Notes: generated from the sequence alone by a model not told the origin. Numbered from the stretch's first letter, positions 11,880-23,607 are shown. The stretch: DNA of 64,000 nucleotides from Dendrolimus kikuchii (GCA_019925095.2 CM034409.1:9112501-9176500); one strand, 5' to 3'. Numbers and translations: made by a program.

Positions 11880-12362
11880 TCTATACTATAACATCTATAT
11901 ATAATATAATTTGGACTAGGATATTCCGAAAATGCAATTTTTAGATTTTTTTCTATTTGTCTGTCTGTTTGTCTGTAAGAGCATCGTGTGAAAACTACTG
12001 AACGGAATTAAATGAAACTCGACACACAGAGCAAGCTCATATCCCAGGGCGTAGCTTAAGTTCCTTTTATCCATATAAATGATGTCGTTTGAATAGAAAA
12101 GACGGATTAGCTAAATAGAAGTCCCTGCAATTGCGTTTTTTCAATTCAGTAACAAATATCTACAACGTGTCATTCGTTGTATTACTTCAAATCAGGTTAG
12201 CTTCGACTGACCTCTATGTTTTGCTTGGCAGTTGTTTAGACTATATGGACTTAGTTTCTTTGTTATTACTATGTGTAAAAAACCGAATTAAATTTTTGTG
12301 TAAGTAAAATAAAGCTATTGCCTAGGGCTTGACACGCGGCGCAGCTGCGGGGCAAACTTTAG
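11880..12362 (+). mobile_element. Helitron-like H4
   Basis: Matches 48456-49239 in order: AATGCAATTTTTAGATTTTTT, CTGTCTGTTTGTCTG, ACTACTGAACGGA, CAGGGCGTAGCTTAAG, CATTCGTTGTATTACTTC, GCAGTTGTTTAGAC and a CTTTAG end. It abuts the next Helitron-like element without spacer at 12362/12363. Confidence 0.55.
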
Positions 12363-12793
12363 TCTATAATATTATAAAATTATAAAAATGCCCTGTCTGT
12401 ACATTGAAGCTATTTAAAAAAAACAACTGGAATAAACTATATAAACAATGGAGAACACGGTGCAATTTTTTTAGATTTCTTGTCGGTTTGTCTGTTTGTT
12501 CGGGATTCACGTTAAAACTACTGGACCGATTTCGATGCGCTTTTTGCTGAACCACAGCAAATTCTTAAATTTAAAATCTGCGCTGCTTTGTATCCTGAGA
12601 ATACAGCGGTAATTTTTCTGGGAATCATTAAAAATAGCCAGATTAAAAGAATAATCGAATCTCAATTAGATTTTTTCACTGATCGATAGCAAATTTTATT
12701 TAATAAAATGTGTCATATATGTATCATATCTTTATCCCAGGAATCCCGCGAGGATTTCAAATCGAGCAAGGATGAAGTCGCGAGCATACCTTG
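12363..12793 (+). mobile_element. Helitron-like H1, full-length copy
   Basis: Begins TCTATAATATTATAAAA, has CTGTCTGTACATTGAAGC, GTTCGGGATTCACG, ACTACTGGACCGATTTCGAT, AATCCCGCGAGGATTTC and AAGGATGAAGTCGCG, and ends CCTTG(T) in place of CCTAG(T). About 430 bp, non-coding. Confidence 0.65.
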
Positions 12794-13364
12794 TGTCTCA
12801 TATAATCAAAAATTATGGTTTACATAACCACAACACAGAGAATACTGTTTTTTTCCGTACGAACAAAAGACATGAATTTTCGGCAATATTTTTTTCCAAG
12901 TACCATCACATGAATGATTGCTTTATTTTAAAGACTTTTCCCATTTCTTCCCTTAATATGGCGTTTTCTTTTTCTTTCCCCGTAATCAATATTTACGTGG
13001 ATTGTTAAGGTTTCGCAGTCATTTTTCAAAACCTTATAATAAAATATCTTCCTACCTAAGTACATTGTTACTCAAACCAATATTTTATTTATATTAATTT
13101 AAGAACAAAAATATTTTGTGTCGGAATATAAATACGTAGTACATAAATATCAAATAATTATTTTAAAAAGTCCATAATTACCTAATATGTATGTAGACGG
13201 AAAAAGAAAGAGACTTTTGGGCCAAAGAAAAATAATGAGTTGAGATATGGCTTAGAAAATGGAAAACGATAGGCCTACATTTTATCTGGAACTCGAGATA
13301 CCTTAAAAATAAGGTCACAAAAAATAACTTACTTATTGATTACATTTTTTATACATAATACAAA

Positions 13365-13436
13365 TTACATATAATCGAATACAATGCAAGAAAACTTAAC
13401 TTATTTGTACTGTATTCTACTCATAGTCCCTCAAGA
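13365..13436 (-). mobile_element. 3' untranslated tail of the same retroelement
   Basis: The block around ATAATCGAATACAATGC is shared with the copy at 47157-47335, immediately downstream of the stop on the minus strand, and marks the element's 3' end. Confidence 0.55.
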
Positions 13437-14455
13437 CTATAAGTAGAATACTGAGCCCAGATCACCGTCTTCTATGGGTAAGCTGCCCAGAAGGCTGGCT
13501 ACGTTTCCTCGCTGGATCGCCATACTGATCCGTTGGCCGAGGTAAACACCAGCCCTCTGATCACCCGAAAAGTCAATGAGTCGTTTCGATAAATTTTGGT
13601 AGAGGCTCATGGCCTCAGGACCCCACGGTCCAAGCATCTCGATAGCAAACGGCACAAACATATAACTCTCACAGAGGGTTGCATATTTGCGCCGCTTGAG
13701 TGATTCGGCTGTTTCCGCCGCTGAACCTGCTGATTTAGACGTGTTTGGTAAATGGGATGCGGCCAACGTGTCTACGCAAGTCGCATCCCACACCAAAGGC
13801 TTGCCACGCTGCCAGGGAATTAGAGTCATTCCGTCGGGATGCCTACCATCGTCACGTGCAATACCGTTCGGCTCCAATAAAGCCGGCACGTTAGCGGTGG
13901 CAAGCGCCCTCCGTAAGACATCATTCAAGGCAGCGTGGACCATCTGCCGGCACTGCGGCGGCAAGAAAGACCGTGGTATCCTGGGCCGATTATCTATGTT
14001 CCACAGACGCATGTGTGTGGTGCACATATCCGAGAACCCAAGCGCAGATTTATAGCTAAAGAAAAGGAAGTATTATCCATTAATGTTCCTATGTTTGGGG
14101 ATAGCTTGGAGCCAGAAACCAGACTCTTTGCGGGAGACGGCAAGGATGCGGGCACGTCCTGTAGAGTTAGCGGAATTTAAAAGTTCTGTATTTAATCCTG
14201 TACAAATAGGTTTATCCCAGCATCGTTGCGAATTCAGGATCGTGGGAATGTCTTCACCAGGGCAGACCATTTTCCAGGCGTTTAGAGCTTCATTTAAGAA
14301 TGATGTACTGGCATTATTCGAGTGTTGCATATTTTTTTTAAATAATAGGTTAGTGCTATAAGCGGATGAAAGAAAAGCCGGTAGAGCAACACTGGAGATT
14401 TTGCGGATACCTAAACCTCCATACCTAATGGGTAGGGAAGCTTGGATCCAGCAGC
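13437..14455 (-). pseudogene. Retroelement RT C-terminal region with PD-(D/E)xK-like motif
   Basis: Two linked minus-strand frames. The upstream one (14455-14073) has IQASLPIRYGGLGIRKIS, LPAFLSSAY, then CWDKP and FWLQAIP. This resembles the region after the reverse-transcriptase core in an abundant invertebrate retroelement type. After a stop and damaged stretch (14072-14027), the second frame (14027-13437, 196 codons) has ALNDVLRRALATANVPALLEP, RDDGRHPDGMTLIPW, GKPLVWDATCVDTLA, an alanine-rich stretch, GPWGPEAMSLYQ and a basic QRISMAIQRGNV near the end. The HPDG and the D of VWDAT have the spacing of a PD-(D/E)xK nuclease core, as in restriction-like endonucleases of R2/NeSL-type LINEs; that link is my inference. 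A Cys/His cluster expected before it is not intact. The RT core itself is absent. Confidence 0.6.
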
Positions 14456-14572
14456 TGTCTGAAAGTTCATTACATTATTTAAGTCATCATTAAGTTGATT
14501 ACATTAATCGATTTTTGTGTATGAATTTCAACAATTAATAATATTTTATCCGTGCTATAAATCCGTGATAAA

Positions 14573-14795
14573 TTGAAAAAATTGTACGATGAAAGCTGTA
14601 AAACTGCATTACGATTCGTCGAAAAATTGTCAGTTGTGAATAATTGTGCTGAGAGAGGAATCAAACTAGTGCAAGATTTTTGTAATCATTACACACAAAG
14701 GATGAAAAACAAATGCAATATTTATTACAGTTGGTTAAAGACCATCGTCAAATGTTTCCTGACGCGCTAAAAAAACCTGTAATAACTTCATAATA
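14573..14795 (+). pseudogene. Short arthropod-type ORF remnant, frameshifted
   Basis: First frame reads LSVVNNCAERGIKLVQDFC; after a shift near 14700 it continues DEKQMQYLLQLVKDHRQMFP and ends DALKKPVITS with a stop. I recall many arthropod sequences with a VVNDxAERGxxLIQxF...EEQKQxLLQxV pattern, of unknown function and often multicopy, but cannot verify this here. The two halves read cleanly, so decay is recent. It could be a retroposed gene or part of a transposon. The downstream block to ~15330 includes TTCGGACAAACCC and AAGGACCACCC. Confidence 0.4.
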
Positions 14796-15345
14796 GTATC
14801 AATGTTAAAAAAAAATGATAATAAAAGTATTTTTTTTAATTGATTGAAATTTTTCAATAAAATAATACTCTTTTTCAGAGCATGCGTGAAGGTAAAAAAG
14901 TGGTCTAAATTATGAATTACAATCCTTTTTTCATTTTTAAATCTTTAAACGACGGTAGAAATAGAAAAATCGTAAAAGTGACTTAAGCTTCAACTATAAC
15001 CTTAAATAACTTAGAAACCGTTAGAGTTAGCAAAAAATCATAAGAGACCTTTTTTATAGAGCGTTAAATTTTCTACAAGAATTATTGTTTGTCGACATGA
15101 TTTGTTCATCCGTTCATGACGTAAAAAATTCCAAAGTAATAACAGATTTTCCCCCTGTTATTTCCATTTAAAAGTTTGGTTATCGGGGGAGCCGGGTTAA
15201 AATTAAAATTAAGAGCTATAACTTGGCATGATATTGTTTTAATAGATTTAGAACCAATTTAGGACTATCGTGAAAAAAATTCGGACAAACCCTAAATAAG
15301 GACCACCCTAATGTACATATATATACATAAATATGCGTAAAAATA

Positions 15346-15783
15346 TCAAATATCACTATGTTGTAGGTGGTGCTTTTTTATCATGTTCTTAAATATAGTT
15401 AGTGATTTAGCTTGTCTAACAGTAACAGGTAGCTCATTCCAGAGTCGAATAGCCTGTACAGTAAAAGAATTATTGAAGAAAGATGAATAATGCTTGGGAG
15501 TATTAAGTCTAAGATTCGTAGAAGGTCGTAAATTGTGAGAGGAAGAGACGAATTCAAAGCGTTCTTTGAGATAATACGGGGTTGTGGGGATAAACAGCAC
15601 ACTGTAAAGGAGTGAAAGAATATGAGTATTCCGGCGAAAACCAATTGGCAACCACTTGAGTTTTTTACGAAATTCAGAGACGTGGTCATATTTGCGTAAC
15701 CCAAATATGAACCTTATACAAAAATTTTGGAGGCGCTCAAGCTTATTAAGTTGCTCTTGAGTCAAATCAATATAGCTGGCGTC
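15346..15783 (-). pseudogene. CR1-like LINE, C-terminal fragment
   Basis: About 145 codons, nearly all open, matching the C-terminal third of the reverse transcriptase at 1605-3076: LERLQNFCIRFIFGLRKYDH is identical apart from the following residues, with KKLKWLPI and LWNELPVTVRQAKSLTIF further on. The 5' side is truncated at DASYIDLTQ. The usual GAAGAGATTGC tail is not seen after the stop. Confidence 0.8.
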
Positions 15784-16182
15784 AGCGTATTGATATACGA
15801 ATATGATAGATATTACATTTATTTATTTTATATACAACTTTTACAATTTTAATTTTAAACTAGAGTAAGTAATTTTAAGTAGTATAAGATAAGTCTGCGA
15901 TTAATTATCGCACACCACACTTGCTTTCTACTTGCCCACTGCGGACACAACCACTCGAAACCCATCTATTTATCTCTTTCTTTATTTTCTTTAAATATTT
16001 GTAAAAGTACTCTCTGTAATTCAGCGAATTGATAGTCTTAAAATTGATGAAACATAGGAAGAGCGAGGTTTCCTAACTCAAGTATCATCTGATTATTTTC
16101 TGGGAAGCCCCGGCAACTTACATATATGGACTTATTGAAATAAATACATTTTTATTTTCGTTTTTTTAATTATATATAAAAA

Positions 16183-16672
16183 ACTAGCTGTACCCGGCAG
16201 ACGCTGTCTTGCCCTTAAAAAATAAAAATCTAGAACCCGATTGCAGCACCGGTTTCGTTCTCAGCCCTGCTCCGTGCTGTTTACGGGGTGAGAAGTGACA
16301 CCGGTAGACGCCTGGCGGGAATAACTGATCGACTGGTAACTGATCAATTATCGACTGCCGAGAGTAGAAAATTATTAAAGTACTAATATCGCTATTGAAA
16401 AATAGGGGTTGGTGGTAGAAAGGTGAGAATTTAGGGTTGATGTATTTTTTAATGCCGAATCATAAAAAAACTAAAATAAATAAATTTTGACAAGATAATA
16501 AAAAAATATTTAGGGGTGGGTCACCCTTATCATTTAGGGGTATGAAAAATAGATGTTGGCCGATTCTCAGACCTACCCGATATGTACTCAAAATTTCATA
16601 CAAATCGGTTCAGGCGTTTCGGAGGAGTTTGGTAACTAACACCGCGACACGAGAATTTTATATATTAGAAGT
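16183..16672 (-). mobile_element. Helitron-like H2, diverged or chimeric
   Basis: Plus-strand start ACTAGCTGTACCCGGCAGACG with CCCGATTGCAGCACC; far end has AATCGGTTCAGGCGTTTCGG and an AT-rich terminus. The middle (~16250-16390) is unrelated, GC-richer sequence and may be captured or inserted DNA. Confidence 0.5.
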
Positions 16673-16984
16673 ATTTACTCAATTTATTTAGTTCTTGAAT
16701 TTGGTGGTGTTTTTGTAATTTTATTTATTCGAAATTTGACTTCAAAATTGTCGAGCAGCATATATTTTTGTTATTAAATTTCATCTACATTATATGTAGC
16801 CAAAGACTGATTTTCATTTGTATTAGTTAACTTGCGAGTAAGTTCGTATCATCGACTGAATAGAGAACTTATTATTTAACTGGAAAATTTCTGTCCAAAC
16901 GATGCCAAGGGTTCACTTAACTCGACAGTTTCTGAGGTTTATGATGAAAATAACTATCATATACAAAGACTTATGGAAAATCGT

Positions 16985-17222
16985 ATAAGCAGACGAACAT
17001 CTGGATGCATGGCTTCTACCCCTTGTCTAGAGTATGCCGCCATAACAACTTTGAGTTGTGTTCCGGCATTAGTGGCCAGGTTCCAGTATCCCTTAAGGGA
17101 GCAGCAGCGATTTGTACCTCCTTTAGTATTGCTAATGTTCATAGGCGATGTAAACCACTTTACATCTGGTGGGTCATCTACCGCTCTGCTGAACTCATGC
17201 AATACAAATTTAAAAAAAAAAC
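16985..17222 (+). mobile_element. S1 SINE-like copy, 5'-truncated
   Basis: Contains GAGTATGCCGCCATAACAAC, GAGTTGTGTTCCGGCATTAG, AGCAGCAG, CATAGGCGATG and the CTGCTGAACTCATGCAATA tail followed by A-rich sequence. Confidence 0.7.
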
Positions 17223-17657
17223 ATGATTTTATATTTCGTTTTTGTTAAAATGTTTACGGAACTCTTAAAAAGTCAGGGCAAAGACGTAAGAAAACTTCTA
17301 GTCATTAGATAAATTGAAAATATAGACAGGTTTCGATAATAAAATGACTTCTTCATATTCATAACCCTCTAGAGGTTTTATGAAATGCTTGGCGTTGAAT
17401 TTTATTCAGCGCCGTAGCTACCTGTGAAAAATGGAATTTTCATTTTGATATTCCTTAACTCTTAGATATTGCTGCAAGACGTATTAGAGTTATGATGGCA
17501 GCTTGTATCGATAGTGAAGTTTATTGATGGTTAATGCTCTTATAGAAGCTCGATATTGTAGAGAATAGATATAATATTACAAAATAATAGGATAAAGTGA
17601 TATTATAGGTCCGTGTTATTTTTAGTGAGCTTAGTCTTTTCTTTTAACATAAAATAT

Positions 17658-17951
17658 TGTTACGAGTTACAGTACTCGAATAAAGTGCCGTTGGGCTTAT
17701 TATAGAGTTTATTAGAACTATACAAACACGTATAACACAGGTACAAATATAACTGAACACAACCAGTGCAAACGTAATGCACGATTAAATAACACGCGCA
17801 AAGTCCGTCACTAAATAGATCAACGAATGTACACAAGCCTCGCCTTGATCGTGGTTCTCGCTCGACTGCCAGTCTCTCCATTGGGCCATTGCTTTATACT
17901 GCACCGATACAATATGTCTGCCCGACCGAATTTCTTAGAATCAGTTCGACA
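17658..17951 (-). repeat. Solo LTR, antisense
   Basis: On the minus strand the 294-bp unit starts TGTCGAACTG and ends CTCGTAACA. In order it has a TATAAAGCAATGG promoter-like site, a CTAATAAACTC poly(A)-signal-like site and the terminal GTAACA. Such an order is typical of an insect LTR. No internal region or clear TSD was found. Confidence 0.6.
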
Positions 17952-18600
17952 AACCTGGCTAATGACTACCATAAAAGATTACAATACACAATGGGCTGTT
18001 TTTCTAATTACAAATTTTAAACACAAAGTAAACAAAAGAAGACAGTCATAAATAGTTTCAATGTTATTAGCTCAAACGCCGGCAGGTAATAAATGTGTTT
18101 TTTTACAAATATGCAGGTGGCTCAAATTTTAACAAAATTATTATTAGTTGTCCTGTGATGACATGAACAGTCAGTTTGTCATGCTCTAATTCAAATAAGA
18201 AAGATTTTAATATAAATAAGGATACAAAATATAATTTGGTTGATGTTTTGTGTTTGAGAATCCAATTAGGCACTTATATTTTTGAATTACTAAGATTAAG
18301 ATAATTCATATTCTTTATACAACAATTTTGAAAAAACAAACACTATATATCCTACAACTTATTCTTAATAAAAAAATCCTAGAATAAGCTATTCTGTCTG
18401 TACTTCCTCGGAGCTAACGTCCAGCAAGATTCACTTAAGTTATAATAATATAAGCTTTGAGCCTAGGTAAGGCAACGTTCGACAAACAATACCAAGAAGG
18501 CGGAACTTCTTCAACGAGAACGCATCCGCGATTCTAACTAACGTGCAGCGTATGGCAATAACTGTGGAGTCAAAGACGCTCTAATACCAAAGCACAACAT

Positions 18601-19225
18601 TTTTAGAAAACAAACCTGCACAGCATAACGTCCCTTTTCAGTTCCAGCCAAAAACTCTTCCTTTTGTTATAGATTACAATATCAAATATACAACTACATA
18701 TTTAATAAAATACAACGGTAGGCATCTTGGTCTATATATAACCTTGTCTGATGTGTTAAGGCTTCAGTATAGCACAGCCAATGGTAGGCCTTCGACTGAC
18801 GCTGATTGCAACGGAGTTCTTGTGACAATTGAAAACGCCACATTGTTTAAACTCTTTTTTAACTTCACTGTTCACATTTTTCACAAAACACATATTTACT
18901 ACTCAAAAACTGTTAATATCCTACAACTGTTATTCATGTTAATATAATATTATATATAGATTTTAAGAAAATAAAACTGCACAGTACAACGTCATCCTTC
19001 AGTTCCCGCCAAGCACTCTGCGTAGGACAATTAATGTTATTTATTAGGAGAGAAAAAAATTTACAGACAAAAAACGTATTGATCTTCCATATTTAAAAAA
19101 TATTTATGGCCAGTAAGAAATCATGTCAAAGGCAAAAAAAACTTTTTGTTAGAGATTCTGATATCAAATATTTAATATTACAAGTCAAAGCTGAATTTTA
19201 AATAAAATACACTATTTGCACGAAC
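18601..19225 (+). repeat. Diverged direct duplication
   Basis: AAACCTGCACAGCATAACGTC...CAGTTCCAGCCAA...GATTACAATATCAAATA (18610-18695) recurs as AAACTGCACAGTACAACGTC...CAGTTCCCGCCAA (18973-19015) and GATTCTGATATCAAATA (19150-19170). The second copy is split by ~130 bp. Confidence 0.5.
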
Positions 19226-20390
19226 TTGAAATATTTACGCTGGTTGTTTGGACTCGCCGCTAAAGAGGCTGGCAAATATTTTGACTTGGTGCTTTTTTAG
19301 CTAAAGATCTGGAAACGCCTGAATAAATAGGTTGTGTTTAAAGAAAACAAATTTACGTGTTCTGTGATGCAGAATTTAAATTCTTGAACCAAAAATTTAT
19401 AAAGAAAATACGACTAAAGAGGCCTATTCATTATCCTGTAGTGTAGTCCTGCAGTAGGTGGAGCTTGCAGGACTCAAGAGGCATTCTGAAAAAACACAGT
19501 ACTGCTTTACGCAGCGTACTGCCATGCAGGATAGTGAATGGGCATCTTAAGGGCGATCTATATTAGAGATGTAAAATGTGTTGTCTATTTATTGAGATAT
19601 CATACTAAACCTATGAAGCATAGAGTATATCACTTGTCTTACGTTTTTGCGAGTGTATCACATATGAAAATACATTTAAAAGATGAACGATATGTTATAT
19701 GGAGCTGTGATCGAACTTATTTCATGCATAAGTGAGTTTGTGAGTCGAATCTACTCACCCCTATCAGCTGAATCATACAGAATTTCTATAGGATTCAACT
19801 AACAGTGGTGACTTGCTCCAAGCTTGCAGAATAAACAAATTTCGATCGTAGCTGTCATTTTAGTCCAGGTAATTAAAAATTAGAGGTGATATATTCAGTT
19901 TCAAAAACGTTAAAAGTATGGGAAATAAAAAAAAAATGGTAGGACACGAAAAATACTTTCAAAGAAAGTTAGTTTTAAGATCTATGGCAGTGTTCCGCAA
20001 ACTTTTTGTGTTCAAGGTACATCTAGGAAAACGAAAATTTTTGGAGGTACACCACAAATAAACATCATTTTTTAAGTAATACTAATCAATATTTATTTAT
20101 TAATCATCGAAACAACATTTATTATTAATCAACAAACCTAAAGTTTAAATCGCAGAAAAGGTATTTATTATTATTAATCGACAAACCTAAAGTTTAAATT
20201 GCCGCATAACCTTATTTTTCCGAGGCACACCAATTAATGACTACGGTACACCAGTGTGCCGCGGTACATACTTTGTGGAACACTAATTTATGGAGCAATT
20301 TTAAATCATTCATTCATAAATTGAATTTAAGAATTTTGCAATAAAGCAAACTTAACTTAGTTATATTGTATTATGGCCATTTTTGGTAAA
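19226..20390. other. No recognised gene
   Basis: AT-rich. Two similar ~55-bp blocks lie at 20100-20200 (ATTATTAATCAACAAACCTAAAGTTTAAAT and variant), a small direct duplication. The 65-codon frame at 19538-19735 has no supporting feature. Confidence 0.4.
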
Positions 20391-20394
20391 TGGA

Positions 20395-20505
20395 TTGTGG
20401 ACAATGTATCTACGTAGGTAGCACTCCATACTAGAGGCTTGCTACATCGCCAGGGAATCAGGGTAATGCTGTCAGAATGCCAACCATCGTCACATACCAT
20501 CAAGG
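20395..20505 (-). pseudogene. Remnant of RT C-terminal domain (copy 3)
   Basis: On the minus strand DDGWHSDSITLIPWRCSKPL and VWSATYVDTL correspond to DDGRHPDGMTLIPWQRGKPL and VWDATCVDTL at 13437-14027. The PD pair reads SD and the second acidic residue reads S, so both motif acids are altered in this copy. Confidence 0.7.
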
Positions 20506-21085
20506 CTTGGTGCCGGTTAAAACTTAACCGGTTATAACTTAATTTGTTTTTTTTTTATATTAGCACGGGTCGCATGCAATATTTAGAAGGTGGGCATTGA
20601 AAATCAGCGCTGAGTCGGACTACGCTTCGGCACAGCAAAATGTTGAGTGCCAACGTCATTTCCAAATTGCGGCATACAATTTAATCTATGCTTTGTTATG
20701 TTAGTACTATTTTGTGTTGTGTGTCGCTATTAGAAATAAATATCTTTTCTTTCTTTATTTTTTAACCGGTTATAACCGATTTTATTTGACCATTTCATTC
20801 GGAGTGTGAACTTTAAAGAGAGTGTTATATAACACTGAATTAACCGGTTTATTCTGCGAAAAGGAAGTATCCTTCTATCTCTCTCAACATGTATTTGTGT
20901 GCGATTGAAAACTTGCTGTACCACATGGCTGCGTTTTGAAGGTGTATGGCAAAGACCATTCGAAATCTTTCGAAACCGGTTTATTCAACAACCGATTTAA
21001 CGAACTTTTGTTACAAAGAACCAGTTGATTAAGCTTCAAGTGAGAACAAAGCCGAAAAGAAAAGTTTGTATGTATTTAGGCTGTA
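20506..21085 (+). repeat. Repeat M, copy 2, interrupted
   Basis: GGTTAAAACTTAACCGG...TTAACCGGTTATAACCG...GAATTAACCGGTTTAT...GAAAACTTGCTGTACCAC...GAAACCGGTTTATTC matches copy 1. It is split by a LINE end at 20539-20761. Confidence 0.65.
20524..20776 (+). mobile_element. LINE 3' end with 15-bp perfect TSD
   Basis: TTAACCGGTTATAAC is present at 20524-20538 and 20762-20776. The ~223-bp insert has AGCGCTGAGTCGGACTACG, GTTGAGTGCCAACGTCA, and GAAATAAATATCTTTTC with a CTTTCTTT tail. Confidence 0.8.
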
Positions 21086-21120
21086 ATTTATATTGTTCTG
21101 CGCCAATAATAAATACTACA

Positions 21121-21260
21121 TCTTATCTTATACTAATATATAAAGCTGAAAATTTTGTTTGTTTGTTTGATTGATTGATTGATTGAACGCGCTAATCTCA
21201 GGAACTACTGGTCTGATTTGAAAAATTCTTTGAGTGTTAGATATGCCATTTATCTTACTT
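21121..21260 (+). mobile_element. Helitron-like H3, 5' half
   Basis: Starts A|TCTTATCTTATACTAATA as in 52761-53020, has (GATT)n near 21167-21186 and GGAACTACTGGTCTGATTTG, then stops after the GCCATTTATC block. Confidence 0.6.
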
Positions 21261-21282
21261 ACTTAACTCTGTTATTATAAAT

Positions 21283-21522
21283 TAGCTGTGTCCGCGACTT
21301 CATCCTCGCGATTTTTTTTATTGCGGAGCCTAAAAAAAAACTAATAACGTAGCCTAAGTTACTTCTTACAGTTATCTTCCAGTGAAAGTCTCGTCAAAAT
21401 CAGTCTAGCCATATCAGAAATTAGAAATGTCTTGGTCCCAATTATCCCCCCTGATGTTTTTCACATTTTGATTTTGACACTACAAACAAACACTTTAATT
21501 TTATTTATCCGTATAGATTTTT
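21283..21522 (-). mobile_element. Helitron-like element, other subtype
   Basis: Plus-strand TTAGCTGTGTCCGCGACTTC (reverse of a GCGGAC...GCTAA end), AGTGAAAGTCTCGTCAAAATC, GATTTTGACACTACAAACA and TTTATCCGTATAGAT. A related segment is at 42470-42655. Confidence 0.5.
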
Positions 21523-21869
21523 AGGATTAGGCCACTTTCTACTGAGTTACTCATACAGCGTAAGCGTAGCGTATTAAAGCGACATAACCAGTCGACGCAT
21601 GTGAGCGACATAAATCAAAACGCTTTCATAATAAAATCGATAATCTCCATCTCGAATAGCTCTCAAGTCAATCAGAAATCTCCGCTGTTCATAGGAGAAT
21701 AGATACGGATTCAACATTACTACTGAAACGTGGATAGAATACATAAATTATTTGCTACGAGTACGTACTACGTTATTAATGTTCTATAGAGTCGCTTTGA
21801 TTCATCGAGTGAACAAAATCACCTAGTATTCTTAATATTTTTTCTTTGACGATATTAGTCTGTCTGAAT

Positions 21870-22045
21870 CTAAGTGGGCTTAGCCTTAGCTGGCCTAGCT
21901 CACTGGAATATAGAGGCTTCGAGTTCCATTGCTGGCATGGCAAATTTTGTGAATTAACTTTCCGTTATTTACTATGGTCTGGATGTCTGGGATCCGCATC
22001 AGAGTGGTCCATTATATATTAACCATAACACAAGCGTAACTTACT
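21870..22045 (+). mobile_element. tRNA-derived SINE
   Basis: Has TAGCTGGCCTAGCTCACTGG (A-box side), CGAGTTCCATTGCTGGCATGG (a B-box-like block at 21921-21941), then AGAGTGGTCCATTATATATT and ACCATAACACAAGCG. The same order occurs at 36306-36545. Confidence 0.65.
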
Positions 22046-22129
22046 TAGCATGCGGTTCTGTAGCTATTTGGTATAAATCTATTACATATATGCAAATTGT
22101 AGAGGTCGAATTTCTGTACAATGGAAAAA

Positions 22130-22402
22130 AATGCTAATAACAGAGTCAGGGGGATGTATGACGTGAAATAGAACTAATTTAGATTTTATTCAATTTTTGT
22201 ATTTCTCTGTTTGTCTGTGTGTCTGTTTGTTTGTACCGGCTAATCTCCGAAACAACTGGACCGATTTAAATGAAATTTTGTATGGTGGTAGCTTATATCC
22301 CTGATCAACATATAGGATACTTTTGATCCAGAAAAATTAAAGAGTTCCCGGGGCATAGTTAAAAGTCGCACCACGCGGAGGAAGTCGCGGGCATCAGCTA
22401 GT
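22130..22402 (+). mobile_element. Helitron-like element with CTAGT end
   Basis: GTTTGTCTGTGTGTCTG, CCGAAACAACTGGACCGATTT, GGTAGCTTATATCCCTG and CACGCGGAGGAAGTCGCGGG followed by CATCAGCTAG|T. Confidence 0.6.
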
Positions 22403-22574
22403 CTACAATAAACTTAACACAAGATACATTTTTGTATAATATTGTTTAGTAGTTTTAGAGATAGAAAGTAATTTAATGATTAAATGTCTTGTAAGGAAAG
22501 TTTTACCAAATGATAATGACAAAAAAATGTTAGTTAGGGAACCAGTCACGAAGGTAGTTAGTTACGCACTTGAC

Positions 22575-22835
22575 TGATTTAGATAGATAGATAGACAACA
22601 CTTTATTGCTCACCAAATACACAATTACAGAAAACAAAAAAAAAATATGATTACAATACTCTCATGGTGAAAACAATACGCGGCGTTATCGCATAAAGCA
22701 ATCTCTTCCGAGCAACCTAACGTGAGGAATATTATAAATTAATCTGGCGATGTAGGTGGAGGAAAGTGGCGTGCTCTCATTTCGGAGGCCAAGACTCACT
22801 TCGGGTCGCTGAGCCAACGGAGTTAGTTAGTTAGA
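22575..22835 (-). mobile_element. LINE 3' untranslated region, antisense
   Basis: Reverse of the tail type at 3304-3566: CACTTTATTGCTCACC (AATAAAG reversed), GCGTTATCGCATAAAGC and AATCTCTTCCGAGCAACC. A (GATA)n tract at 22584-22595 is the tail. Confidence 0.7.
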
Positions 22836-22913
22836 TGTAGGTGGTTCAGAGTATTAGACAGAACATGAAATAAATACACATACCTATACTATTTTATATA
22901 TATATAATACACA

Positions 22914-23175
22914 CTAGCTTTTGCCCGCGACTTCGTCCGCGTGGAATAGTTAAAAAAAGTAAGTTAAAAAAACCCCACGATTTTGAAACATTCTTCATTG
23001 GTGCTCCGCTCTTATTGGTCTTAGGGTGATGATATATAGTCATAGCCTTCCTCGATAAATGGGCTATCTAACACAGGAAGAATTTTTCAAATCAGACCAG
23101 TAGTTCCTGACTTTAGCGCGTTCAAGCAAATCAACATACAAACTCTTCAGCTTTATGTATTAGTATAAGATAAGA
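22914..23175 (-). mobile_element. Helitron-like H3, full length
   Basis: On the minus strand it is A|TCTTATCTTATACTA...GAACTACTGGTCTGATTTG...GCCCATTTATCGAGG...ACGCGGACGAAGTCGCGGGC...GCTAG|T, 262 bp, the intact counterpart of 52761-53020. Non-coding. Confidence 0.75.
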
Positions 23176-23399
23176 TACAAGTATATTTATAAGATATATA
23201 TTTTATTAGTTAACAGTGTAATTAGAATTAGGCATAATTATTTAAGGATAAGTCGTGTTTTCTGAGTGAGTTTTTAAATATAGCAATGTTTTCGCGTCTC
23301 TGACAGTAAAAGGCTGTGTATTCCAAAGTTTGACAGTCTGCATTGTAAAGGATATAATTTGTTTCAAATATCTTTGAAATGAAACTTGAACACGTCGAA

Positions 23400-23607
23400 A
23401 GATCGATACTAAAAAGAGATAAACATAATATAATATTTTTTAGACTAAAACAGTGACAAGTTGAAAGTGATACTTAAGAAGTTTTTTGAATTATAATTTG
23501 TTGGCGGATGTAGGCTTAAGGAATTATATTTATATTAATAAAAGTTAGAGAAGTATTTATTATCTGTGAGTATATTCTCTGAAGTTTCGCTTCTATTGCG
23601 TGTGAAT
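23400..23607 (+). repeat. Dispersed repeat R5, partial
   Basis: ACTAAAAAGAGATAAACAT, TTTTTTAGACTAAAACAGTG, GGATGTAGGCTTAAGGAATT and CTGAAGTTTCGCTTCTATTG are shared with 58665-58998 and with 42085-42440 on the other strand. Class unknown. Confidence 0.55.

Noticed and set aside
13687..14361. Plus-strand ORFs of 81-122 codons
   Set aside because: Shadows of the minus-strand retroelement frame.
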